A stretch of 6,054 nucleotides of DNA from Candidatus Kapaibacterium sp. (GTDB lineage: Bacteria > Bacteroidota > Ignavibacteria > Kapaibacteriales > UBA961), in NCBI GenBank assembly GCA_023253875.1, contig JALRFC010000122.1, positions 1 through 6,054 on the forward strand. Reading direction: 5' to 3'. Position numbers and translations under genes: made by a program. Below are positions 1-6,054 of the stretch, in pieces. The stretch's first letter is position 1. Each line of letters begins with the position of its first letter. Under the pieces are notes generated by a model. It did not search any database, had not been told where the DNA came from, and saw only the letters and a list, made by a program, of their open reading frames with translations.

Positions 1-245
1 TGATCATTGTACAAAATACCATGGGAGAGATACAGGCTTTCAATGCAACTTGTACGCATGCTGGATGCATGGTGGAATGGAATGATACTCAACATTCCTT
101 TCATTGTAGATGTCATGGAGGCATCTTCAATGAAAAAGGCGATCCAATTGCAGGACCGCCCAAAAAGCCACTCAGTCAATTACAAGTGGATATACGAACA
201 TCCACAAATGAAGTCATTCTTTACTTGGATGATGCATCAATGTGA
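1..245 (+). CDS. Rieske [2Fe-2S] iron-sulfur protein, 3' part (5' end outside window)
   Basis: The reading frame is open from position 3 to a TGA at 243-245 and gives 80 residues, the C-terminal cluster-binding domain of a Rieske protein. Box 1 is CTHAGC (visible residues 17-22) and box 2 is CRCHGG (35-40), separated by 12 residues as in cytochrome bc/b6f Rieske proteins. The expected iron ligands are Cys17, His19, Cys35 and His38. Cys22 and Cys37 are placed to form the stabilising disulfide of the quinol-oxidising type. A GPP motif (the Pro loop) and a PL..L.V strand follow, as in PetC/QcrA. In bc-type complexes this domain carries electrons from quinol to a cytochrome c at the outer face of the membrane. 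The N-terminal membrane anchor or signal would lie upstream and is not visible, so a stand-alone Rieske ferredoxin or oxidase small subunit is not fully excluded. No cytochrome b gene follows; the next gene is convergent. An ATG at 21 is internal to the domain and is not a credible start. Confidence 0.9.
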   Translation, partial: IIVQNTMGEIQAFNATCTHAGCMVEWNDTQHSFHCRCHGGIFNEKGDPIAGPPKKPLSQLQVDIRTSTNEVILYLDDASM

Positions 246-2425
246 GAACCTGAAACCATGCGATCGAAATGCACTTCACCTGTGCTGATATCATGATAGG
301 CACTTACAATACCCAATTCACCTTTACTTACTTTATCAGCCAAATAAGGACTAAGAGTGAGAATCTCTTGTACGCCCTCAATTGCATTCTGCTTTGAAAC
401 TGTTTCGATGATCATATCATCTGTACCATCATGGCGCAAAGGGAATGCTCCAATTTGCTCAGCAACATGTTTGATTTTTGAAGTTATTGCTCCCATGCTA
501 TGTTCATTTACATCATTCATTGATAAAGTAACAGCACCACATTGTGAATGCGCCTTTACAACAATCAATTTTGCTCCGAGCTTAGAACATGCAATTTCCA
601 GACTGCCAATAATCTCTTGACTTATGATATTTCCTGCAATGCGAATAGTTAGGATATCTCCCAATCCGGCATCAAAGAGAATCTCAGGGGTTGTGCGTGA
701 ATCAATGCAACCAATGATCACACACATCGGATTCTGCTGTTTGGACGTAATCTCAACTTGTTTGGTAAAATCTTTCTTCGATAATTCACCGCTAACAAAT
801 CGTTGATTCCCTTTCTTCAAAAGATCTAGTATCTCTTTTGAAGATAAACCATCTCTTTTTTCTTTACCTAGAACATTCACGAATTGGACATGATCTTTCA
901 ATTGATACTTTGATTTCTGTCCAAGTATATTCAAACGAATTTGTTTCTCAGGGGCAACTGACTCTTTGAAATCTTCAATGATTTCAATGATATCATGATC
1001 TATATAATCGCTCGATGTTGCATCTATGACAACATTCATATTGCTAGGTATATCATAGAGCGTTTCCTTTATGGAAGCCTTATTTAAAAAGGTCACTTGA
1101 TTTGGTAATTCCAATCGCATAACTTCCCCCACATGCAAAGTATAATTTTGCTTTACATAAGGATTCCTGAAATTACTGACCATCAAAAATGCAATGGAAA
1201 TGGCTAGTCCAACCAATACTCCGATCAATAAATCAGTGAACACAATTGCCAATACTGTTGCAACAAATGGAATAAATTGTTCGATTCCTTTCGCATACAT
1301 GGACTTGAACAATGTAATATTAGCAAGTTTATAACCTGTCACCAATAATATTGCAGCCAATGAAGCAAGCGGAATCATATTCATGATCGGTGCTAAAAAC
1401 AATACGCTCAATAATAATAAGAGACCATGAAAAATAGCCGAGGCTTTTGTTTCATTTCCGGTTTGAATATTGACCGAACTTCTTACGATCACTGATGTTA
1501 CCGGAATTCCACCAAATATGCCTGCACATATATTTCCAATTCCTTGTGCTATTAACTCTCTATTTGGTGGTGAATGTCGTTTCTGTGGATCAATTTTATC
1601 CACCGCTTCAAGATTCAGAAGCGTTTCCAGTGATGCAACTATTGCCAATGTCACTGCTACAATCCAAATATCTGTTCTCAACAATAGAGAAATATCAGGT
1701 GGATGCACGAATGAACCCAATGCAGAGAAATCAATTGCAGGAATATTCACCATATGTTCATGGCCAATGATGAATGAAGGTGCCGCAATCTGAAAAAAGA
1801 AGGATAATCCTATTCCGACCAATACTACAATGAGTGAAGGTGGTAGGAAGGTAATATGTTTGAATGGAGTTTTATTCCACAACAATAAGATGGCCAATGA
1901 AATCAAAGAGATGAGTATGGCACCGGGCGTTATGAATTCGATCGCATGGAATAATCCGGCAAAAGTATTTTCACCGGTTGGATTGATAAAACTGAAATCC
2001 CCTTCCGGGTCAGCATCATATCCAATTGCATGTGGAATTTGCTTTAGAATGAGCACAATACCGATGGCAGCCAGTAGTCCTTTGATGACATTAGAAGGGA
2101 AAAAATCCGCTATATACCCCATTTTGGCTATGCCGAGTGCGAGTTGCATCAATCCCGAAAGAATGACAGCGAAAAGAAATACTTCAAAAGAACCCAATTG
2201 CTGTATAGATGCGAGGACTACAGCTGCCAAACCGGCAGCAGGTCCGCTTACGCTGGTTTGAGAACCACTCATAAATCCGATAATGATACCACCTATGATT
2301 CCGGAAATGATTCCGGACATCAAAGGTGCACCTGATGCAAGTGCTATGCCTAAACATAAAGGGAGAGCTACCAGAAATACAACAAGCCCTGCCGGAATAT
2401 CTGTTCTTAATGCTTTGCTATTCAT
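221..2425 (-). CDS. SulP anion (probably bicarbonate) transporter fused to STAS-like domain and beta-carbonic anhydrase
   Basis: This encodes 734 residues from the ATG at 2425. Residues about 8-420 form a SulP/SLC26 membrane domain with many hydrophobic helices, the early motif SQTSVSGPAAG (about 55-65) and the conserved GGIPVTSVIVRSS (about 305-317). Residues about 430-520 are a cytoplasmic STAS-like domain, with the core strand NVVIDATSSDYID near 464-476. Residues about 528-720 form a beta-carbonic anhydrase: CIDSR supplies Cys573 (zinc), Asp575 and Arg577 (catalytic dyad), and AHSQCGA supplies His626 and Cys629 (zinc), so the active site appears intact. SulP-carbonic anhydrase fusions are a known architecture proposed to couple bicarbonate transport to CO2/HCO3- interconversion; bicarbonate as substrate is inferred here and sulfate is not excluded. 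A TTG at 2464 would add 13 residues, but those codons are the clpC terminator hairpin and T-tract, and typical SulP homology begins near SKALRTDIPAG, so ATG 2425 is preferred. Its Shine-Dalgarno match is weak (GGGA). The 3' end overlaps the convergent Rieske gene by 25 bp. Confidence 0.93.
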   Translation of the reverse strand: MNSKALRTDIPAGLVVFLVALPLCLGIALASGAPLMSGIISGIIGGIIIGFMSGSQTSVSGPAAGLAAVVLASIQQLGSFEVFLFAVILSGLMQLALGIAKMGYIADFFPSNVIKGLLAAIGIVLILKQIPHAIGYDADPEGDFSFINPTGENTFAGLFHAIEFITPGAILISLISLAILLLWNKTPFKHITFLPPSLIVVLVGIGLSFFFQIAAPSFIIGHEHMVNIPAIDFSALGSFVHPPDISLLLRTDIWIVAVTLAIVASLETLLNLEAVDKIDPQKRHSPPNRELIAQGIGNICAGIFGGIPVTSVIVRSSVNIQTGNETKASAIFHGLLLLLSVLFLAPIMNMIPLASLAAILLVTGYKLANITLFKSMYAKGIEQFIPFVATVLAIVFTDLLIGVLVGLAISIAFLMVSNFRNPYVKQNYTLHVGEVMRLELPNQVTFLNKASIKETLYDIPSNMNVVIDATSSDYIDHDIIEIIEDFKESVAPEKQIRLNILGQKSKYQLKDHVQFVNVLGKEKRDGLSSKEILDLLKKGNQRFVSGELSKKDFTKQVEITSKQQNPMCVIIGCIDSRTTPEILFDAGLGDILTIRIAGNIISQEIIGSLEIACSKLGAKLIVVKAHSQCGAVTLSMNDVNEHSMGAITSKIKHVAEQIGAFPLRHDGTDDMIIETVSKQNAIEGVQEILTLSPYLADKVSKGELGIVSAYHDISTGEVHFDRMVSGSHIDASSK

Positions 2426-2432
2426 GAATCCC

Positions 2433-2463
2433 AAAAAAAATGGCCGAATATGACATTCGGCCA
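2433..2463 (-). terminator. Rho-independent terminator of clpC
   Basis: Read on the minus strand, a perfect 9-bp stem TGGCCGAAT / ATTCGGCCA encloses a 5-nt loop (GTCAT) and is followed at once by eight T residues. The stem arms are 2455-2463 and 2441-2449, and the T-tract is 2433-2440. The hairpin starts 28 nt after the clpC stop codon. It has a T-tract on one side only, so it should act on clpC transcripts. It lies just before the SulP-carbonic anhydrase start (7 nt from T-tract to ATG), so that gene needs readthrough or its own promoter. Confidence 0.9.
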
Positions 2464-2491
2464 AATATACACAATATGATGTAAGCAGAAA
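2462..2491 (-). promoter_or_regulatory. Candidate Bacteroidota-type promoter for the SulP-carbonic anhydrase gene
   Basis: On the minus strand TATATTTG (2462-2469) matches the Bacteroidota -7 consensus TAnnTTTG exactly, and TTTC (2488-2491) lies 18 nt upstream, close to the TTTG expected about 19-21 nt away. The -7 box touches the 5' arm of the clpC terminator, which puts the predicted start of transcription inside that hairpin. The call depends on the organism using this promoter type, which is inferred. The region is AT-rich, so a chance match is possible. Confidence 0.35.
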
Positions 2492-5032
2492 TTACTTCGT
2501 TGATAAAGAATCCGCCTCAGGTGAAGGATCTTCCTCAATGTCAATAGACTCTACAGGAGGAAGTTCTTTCTTTGGTTTTGGGAGGACACTGAATGTAAGT
2601 TCTTGTAATTGCGAGGAGTAATCCACTTCAACCAATGTATCTTCCTTGACAACAGACTTCAATAATTCCTCAGCCAAAGGATCTTCCAAGTACTTTTGCA
2701 AGGCTCTGCGAAGAGGTCTTGCACCATATTTTTCATCATAACCTTTATCAACGAGAAAATCTTTTGCTTCCGGAGAAAGTATAAGTTCAATGTTCAATGA
2801 CTGCATTCGCTTCAGGAGTTTTTCAAGCTGAATATCTATGATTGCATGAATATGTTCTTTCTTCAATTGTTTGAATACGATATAATCATCAATACGATTC
2901 AAAAATTCAGGATTGAACATGCGACGCATTGATTCCTCAATCGTGGATTTCATCTGATCATATTGACCATCAGGAGATTTATCGGAAAATCCGATTGAAC
3001 CACCTGCTTTGATATCACGTACGCCGACATTTGATGTCATGATGATGACGGTATTTTTGAAGTCAATCTTTCGTCCCAAGCCATCAGTCAAAATACCATC
3101 ATCAAATACTTGCAATAAAATATTGAACACATCCGGATGTGCTTTCTCAATTTCATCAAGTAATACGATGCTATATGGTTTTCTGCGCACTTTTTCCGTC
3201 AATTGTCCGCCTTCTTCATAACCAACATAACCCGGAGGAGCCCCGACAAGTCTTGATACAGCGAATTTTTCCATGTATTCACTCATATCTACACGAATCA
3301 ATGCATCTTCTGAATCAAACATATATTTTGCAAGAACTTTTGCGAGTTCTGTCTTTCCAACGCCGGTCGGACCAAGGAACATGAATGATCCAATCGGACG
3401 ATTGGGATCTTTGAGTCCGGCTCTGGCACGTCGAATTGCTTTTGCCAATTGTTCGACTGCTTCATCTTGACCGATGATTTTTCCTTTGAGTTCTTCGGCC
3501 ATCTTCAGCAATTTCTGAGATTCACCTTCAGCAATCTTATTGACCGGAATGCCGGTCATCATGGCAACCACATCGGCGATGTCTTCTTCACTTACGGTGA
3601 ACAATGATTTGCCTGCAGAATTTTCCCATTCTTCCTTCGCGGTTTCAAGCTCTTGTTGCAATCGCTTTTCCAAATCACGAAGTCTTGCGGCTTCTTCAAA
3701 ATTCTGAGCTTTGACAACGCTATTCTTCTGTTGTCTTGCATCTTCGATTTTATGTTCAATCTCCGTGATAGAAGTCGGAACATTGATATTTGCTAGATGA
3801 ACCCTTGCTCCAGCTTCATCCAATACGTCAAGAGCCTTATCAGGAAGATGTCTGTCAGTGATATAACGCTCTGCTAATTTCACGCAGGCCTGAACAGACT
3901 CCTCGGAGTATTTCACGCCATGATGGGCTTCATATCTGTCTTTGACATTATTGATGATTTGTATGGTTTGCTCAGGAGTTGGAGGTTCAACCATCACTTT
4001 TTGGAAGCGACGATCCAATGCTCCATCTTTTTCGATATACTGTCTATACTCATCCAGCGTTGTAGCTCCAATACATTGGATTTCGCCACGAGCGAGCGCT
4101 GGTTTGAACATATTGGAAGCATCCAAAGAGCCGGAAGCACCACCCGCACCAACGATGGTATGCAATTCATCAATGAAGAGAATCACATCTTTTGCTTTTT
4201 CAAGCTCATTCATCACAGCCTTCATGCGTTCTTCGAATTGACCGCGATACTTTGTTCCTGCAACAAGAGAGGCCAAATCCAAAGTCACGATTCTTTTGTC
4301 AAACAATACACGGCTGACTTTTTTCTCCATGATTTTCAAGGCCAAACCTTCTACAATGGCAGTTTTACCAACTCCGGGTTCGCCGATCAATACAGGATTA
4401 TTTTTCTTTCTTCTTGATAATACTTGCGCCACGCGTTCAATCTCTTTTTCTCTGCCGATAACGGGATCAAGTTTACCCTCATTGGCTAATTTGGTCAAGT
4501 CTCTACCAAAATTGTCCAACACAGGTGTTTTCTGTTTATCTGGTTGTTGAGATTTAGATGATGAACGCATTTTTTCAGGCTTGGAAGAAGTATTCTTACC
4601 ATTGATGATATTATCCAATTCCTTGCGAACATCTTCATAGGAAACAGAGAATTGGGATAGAATCTGAGCCGCTATATTATCATCATCACGAAGTAATGCC
4701 AAAAGCAGATGCTCTGTTCCAATAACTTCTGATTTATAGAGTTTGGCCTCGAGATATGTTATCTTCAATACCTTTTCAGCTTGCTTTGTCAGCGGAATAT
4801 TACCAATGGTCAAAGTACCACTGCTTGTTCTGATCGTATCTTCGATTGATTTCTTGAGTTTGAAGAGATCTATACCAACATTTCTGAGGATTTTTACTGC
4901 GATTCCCTCTCCTTCACGGATGATCCCCAAGAGTAAATGTTCGGTACCGATATAATCATGCCCCAATCTGAGCGCTTCTTCTCTACTCAGTCTGATCACA
5001 TCTTGCACGCGATTTGAAAAATTACCTTCCAT
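2492..5032 (-). CDS. clpC: ATP-dependent Clp protease ATP-binding subunit ClpC (AAA+ unfoldase)
   Basis: This is a complete Hsp100 unfoldase of 846 residues, which unfolds substrates and is expected to feed them to ClpP in the cytosol. Two Clp_N repeats (about 25-68 and 101-144) each contain GTEHLLL; Glu31 and Glu107 match the phospho-arginine-binding glutamates of Bacillus ClpC. The first AAA+ module has Walker A GEPGVGKT (217-224), pore loop KYRG (261-264), Walker B Asp288-Glu289 and arginine fingers DRR (340-342). A short UVR-like middle domain follows (about 420-470, with NFEEAARLRDLE), which is diagnostic of ClpC rather than ClpA or ClpB. The second module has Walker A GPTGVGKT (554-561), pore loop GYVG (601-604), Walker B Asp626-Glu627, arginine finger Arg713 and sensor-2 GARPLRR. 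IGF (680-682) fits the ClpP-docking loop. The tail (about 818-846) is acidic and proline-rich. The ATG at 5032 is chosen because a strong ribosome binding site precedes it and the N-domain starts there. No ctsR, mcsA or mcsB lies adjacent, unlike in Firmicutes. Confidence 0.98.
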   Translation of the reverse strand: MEGNFSNRVQDVIRLSREEALRLGHDYIGTEHLLLGIIREGEGIAVKILRNVGIDLFKLKKSIEDTIRTSSGTLTIGNIPLTKQAEKVLKITYLEAKLYKSEVIGTEHLLLALLRDDDNIAAQILSQFSVSYEDVRKELDNIINGKNTSSKPEKMRSSSKSQQPDKQKTPVLDNFGRDLTKLANEGKLDPVIGREKEIERVAQVLSRRKKNNPVLIGEPGVGKTAIVEGLALKIMEKKVSRVLFDKRIVTLDLASLVAGTKYRGQFEERMKAVMNELEKAKDVILFIDELHTIVGAGGASGSLDASNMFKPALARGEIQCIGATTLDEYRQYIEKDGALDRRFQKVMVEPPTPEQTIQIINNVKDRYEAHHGVKYSEESVQACVKLAERYITDRHLPDKALDVLDEAGARVHLANINVPTSITEIEHKIEDARQQKNSVVKAQNFEEAARLRDLEKRLQQELETAKEEWENSAGKSLFTVSEEDIADVVAMMTGIPVNKIAEGESQKLLKMAEELKGKIIGQDEAVEQLAKAIRRARAGLKDPNRPIGSFMFLGPTGVGKTELAKVLAKYMFDSEDALIRVDMSEYMEKFAVSRLVGAPPGYVGYEEGGQLTEKVRRKPYSIVLLDEIEKAHPDVFNILLQVFDDGILTDGLGRKIDFKNTVIIMTSNVGVRDIKAGGSIGFSDKSPDGQYDQMKSTIEESMRRMFNPEFLNRIDDYIVFKQLKKEHIHAIIDIQLEKLLKRMQSLNIELILSPEAKDFLVDKGYDEKYGARPLRRALQKYLEDPLAEELLKSVVKEDTLVEVDYSSQLQELTFSVLPKPKKELPPVESIDIEEDPSPEADSLSTK

Positions 5033-5041
5033 AACTACTAT

Positions 5042-5049
5042 TCCTCCTC
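5042..5049 (-). promoter_or_regulatory. Ribosome binding site of clpC
   Basis: The minus strand reads GAGGAGGA, ending 9 nt before the clpC ATG. This is a near-complete Shine-Dalgarno sequence and fixes the start at 5032. Upstream CTCC (5053-5056 on the plus numbering) can pair with GGAG of this site across a 5-nt loop, so the site could be partly masked in the mRNA. The other two starts in the window have only weak matches. Confidence 0.8.
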
Positions 5050-5106
5050 ATGGGAGCCATAAACTGGTGAAAAAACACGATATCCGAAAAGGATAAGATG
5101 CAAACC

Positions 5107-5136
5107 CAAACTACCGTAATTGACTGAAGTCTCAAA
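5107..5136 (-). promoter_or_regulatory. Candidate clpC promoter
   Basis: On the minus strand TTTG (5133-5136) is followed after 19 nt by TAGTTTG (5107-5113), one base short of the Bacteroidota -7 box TAnnTTTG. An overlapping sigma-70 reading (TTGAGA, 16 nt, TAGTTT) is poor. Transcription from here would give a leader of roughly 65-70 nt. I see no CIRCE inverted repeat and no tandem CtsR heptads in this intergenic region. Confidence 0.25.
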
Positions 5137-5203
5137 AAGAAAATTATCAACGGTGGAAAATGCTTGGATTATCGCTCAAAACCTGTGGACTGACGACATT
5201 TTT

Positions 5204-5227
5204 TGATTTATATTGCAGAGTAAATCA
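5204..5227. promoter_or_regulatory. Perfect 7-bp inverted repeat, possible operator in the divergent clpC/GDPD control region
   Basis: TGATTTA (5204-5210) and TAAATCA (5221-5227) are exact reverse complements separated by 10 bp. The dyad lies just upstream of the candidate -7 box of the phosphodiesterase gene and about 70 bp upstream of the clpC promoter candidate. That is a position where a dimeric repressor or activator could act. There is no T-tract after it, so it is not a terminator. An AT-rich 7-bp dyad can occur by chance. Confidence 0.35.
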
Positions 5228-5230
5228 GCA

Positions 5231-5238
5231 TAAATTTG
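5231..5238 (+). promoter_or_regulatory. Candidate -7 box of the glycerophosphodiester phosphodiesterase promoter
   Basis: TAAATTTG matches the Bacteroidota -7 consensus TAnnTTTG exactly and lies 34 bp before the ATG at 5273, leaving a short leader of about 25-30 nt. The upstream TTTG is not well placed: TTTG at 5202-5205 is 25 nt away and ATTG at 5212-5215 is 15 nt away, against an expected 19-21. The prediction is therefore partial. Confidence 0.3.
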
Positions 5239-5272
5239 GGATTCACCTTCATACCTTCATTGCATAGAGCTC

Positions 5273-6054
5273 ATGTCTGCAAACGATATTCCTCATTCCT
5301 ATACGCTTCGATCTAAAATCAATGGACTCGAGAGATTTGTCGTTGCTCATCGAGGTTCTTCCGGCACTGCTCCGGAGAATACATGTACTTCTATTCAACA
5401 TGCAATTTCAGCCGGTGCGCTCATGGTTGAAGTGGATGTGCAAATCACTTTGGATAATAAAGCTGTATTGATGCATGATCAAGTACTGGGCAGGACAACA
5501 AATGGCAAAGGATATGTTCGAGCTCATACTTTTGAAGAACTCTCAACATTGGATGCCGGATCTTGGTTCAATGCATCATTCAGCAATGAACATATTCCAC
5601 TTCTCAGCGATGCATTGCAGATTTTGAAACAGCATGAGACATGTGTGAATATTGAAATCAAACCACCCGGTAAAGAGGAAGATGGAATCGAGAGATTATT
5701 GATTATCCTTGACCATGTATTGGCACTCGACATGCAAGATGTTACGCTATTTAGCTCATTTCATCATGAGAGTTTGCGATATATCAATTTGCATTATCCT
5801 CAGTTTCATACAGCCGCGATTCAATTACCCGGTGATAAAAGATTACCGAGTGAAATCGCCTCAGATATTGGTTGTGAAGGATTTGTGTGCTCACTGCGAG
5901 AAATTACACATAAAAAAGCAGAAGATGCCAGAGAACACGGTATTCTCCTAGGTGTGTATACTATCAATACAGAAGAAGAGTTCAACACAATCATGAAATA
6001 TGCAGTTCCGGCACTAGTCAGCAATGTTCCCGGACATATTCAACAATTACTCTA
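5273..6054 (+). CDS. Glycerophosphodiester phosphodiesterase (GDPD family), runs to window edge
   Basis: The frame is open from ATG 5273 to the last base, giving 260 codons plus TA, which could begin a stop codon. At about 260 residues, bacterial GDPDs are normally complete, so little or nothing is missing. The enzyme hydrolyses glycerophosphodiesters from phospholipid breakdown to glycerol 3-phosphate and an alcohol on a TIM barrel with a divalent metal. Visible signatures are AHRGSSGTAPENT (25-37; catalytic His26, Arg27, Glu35, Asn36), EVDV (53-56; metal ligands Glu53 and Asp55), MHD (67-69; second catalytic His68) and NIEIKP (126-131; Glu128 and Lys130). VYTINTEEE (228-236) replaces the usual VWTVN. 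There is no signal peptide or membrane segment, so it is probably cytosolic, like UgpQ. No upstream in-frame ATG exists before a TAA at 5231, which supports this start; the Shine-Dalgarno match is weak (AGAG). It is divergent from clpC across a 240-bp gap. Confidence 0.93.
   Translation, partial: MSANDIPHSYTLRSKINGLERFVVAHRGSSGTAPENTCTSIQHAISAGALMVEVDVQITLDNKAVLMHDQVLGRTTNGKGYVRAHTFEELSTLDAGSWFNASFSNEHIPLLSDALQILKQHETCVNIEIKPPGKEEDGIERLLIILDHVLALDMQDVTLFSSFHHESLRYINLHYPQFHTAAIQLPGDKRLPSEIASDIGCEGFVCSLREITHKKAEDAREHGILLGVYTINTEEEFNTIMKYAVPALVSNVPGHIQQLL

Noticed and set aside
186..205. Inverted repeat GTGGAT-N8-ATCCAC downstream of the SulP-CA stop, a possible terminator
   Set aside because: The stem is only 6 bp with an 8-nt loop, and the minus-strand sequence after it (TTGTAATTG) is not a T-tract. 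It lies within the conserved Rieske coding sequence.
7..288. Alternative frame of 93 codons over the Rieske gene
   Set aside because: The frame starting at position 3 carries both Rieske boxes with the correct spacing. The alternative frame has no domain and runs antisense into the SulP-CA gene.
3920..4417. Long plus-strand open frame (165 codons) inside clpC
   Set aside because: It is antisense to a strongly conserved part of clpC, the first AAA+ module, and encodes nothing recognisable; it is a shadow of the real gene. The same applies to the other plus-strand frames within 221-5032.
5022..5060. Twelve-codon leader frame (MAPMRRNSSYGR) overlapping the clpC start codon
   Set aside because: It has no Shine-Dalgarno sequence, and a frame this short is expected by chance. 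It would need conservation in relatives to be taken as a translational control element.
5081..5095. Small hairpin TATCC-GAAAA-GGATA in the clpC leader
   Set aside because: A 5-bp AT-containing stem without further support is common by chance; no known riboswitch or terminator pattern fits.
5144..5189. DnaA-box-like sequences (TTATCAACG, TGTGGACTG) in the clpC/GDPD gap
   Set aside because: Both differ from the TTATNCACA consensus at two or more positions, and there is no cluster, AT-rich unwinding element or dnaA/dnaN context, so this is not an origin.
5821..6024. Minus-strand open frames within the phosphodiesterase gene (also 5524-5733)
   Set aside because: The plus-strand frame has all GDPD catalytic motifs; these frames are antisense shadows with no recognisable domain.

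Overview
The window looks like an ordinary chromosomal region of a moderately AT-rich bacterium, probably in the Bacteroidota/Chlorobiota (FCB) group. The evidence is the ClpC N-terminus (MEGNFSNRVQDVIRLSREEA, from memory of Chlorobi/Ignavibacteria-type ClpC), the carboxy-terminal SulP-carbonic anhydrase fusion, and several exact TAnnTTTG boxes of the Bacteroidota promoter type between genes. The lineage is an inference. No phage, transposon, CRISPR or defence genes are visible.

Layout: (1) positions 1-245, plus strand, the 3' part of a Rieske [2Fe-2S] protein gene with both cluster-binding boxes. (2) 221-2425, minus strand, a 734-residue three-part protein: SulP anion transporter, STAS-like linker domain and beta-class carbonic anhydrase. 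It converges on the Rieske gene and overlaps it by 25 bp. (3) 2433-2491, a compact intergenic segment holding a strong intrinsic terminator for clpC and a possible nested promoter for the transporter gene. (4) 2492-5032, minus strand, a complete clpC (846 residues) with a strong Shine-Dalgarno sequence. (5) 5033-5272, a divergent control region of 240 bp with candidate promoters in both directions and a perfect 7-bp inverted repeat. (6) 5273 to the window end, plus strand, a glycerophosphodiester phosphodiesterase gene, complete except possibly for its last codon(s).

The genes do not form one obvious pathway: respiratory electron transfer (Rieske), bicarbonate/anion uptake with CO2 hydration (SulP-CA), protein quality control (ClpC) and phospholipid head-group turnover (GDPD). 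The terminator suggests that clpC and the SulP-CA gene, although co-directional, are largely separate transcription units.

The points most worth a second look are the terminator/promoter overlap ahead of the SulP-CA gene, the need to correct that gene's start, the Rieske residues that predict a low redox potential, and the clpC/GDPD divergent control region. I did not find a new multi-gene system here.
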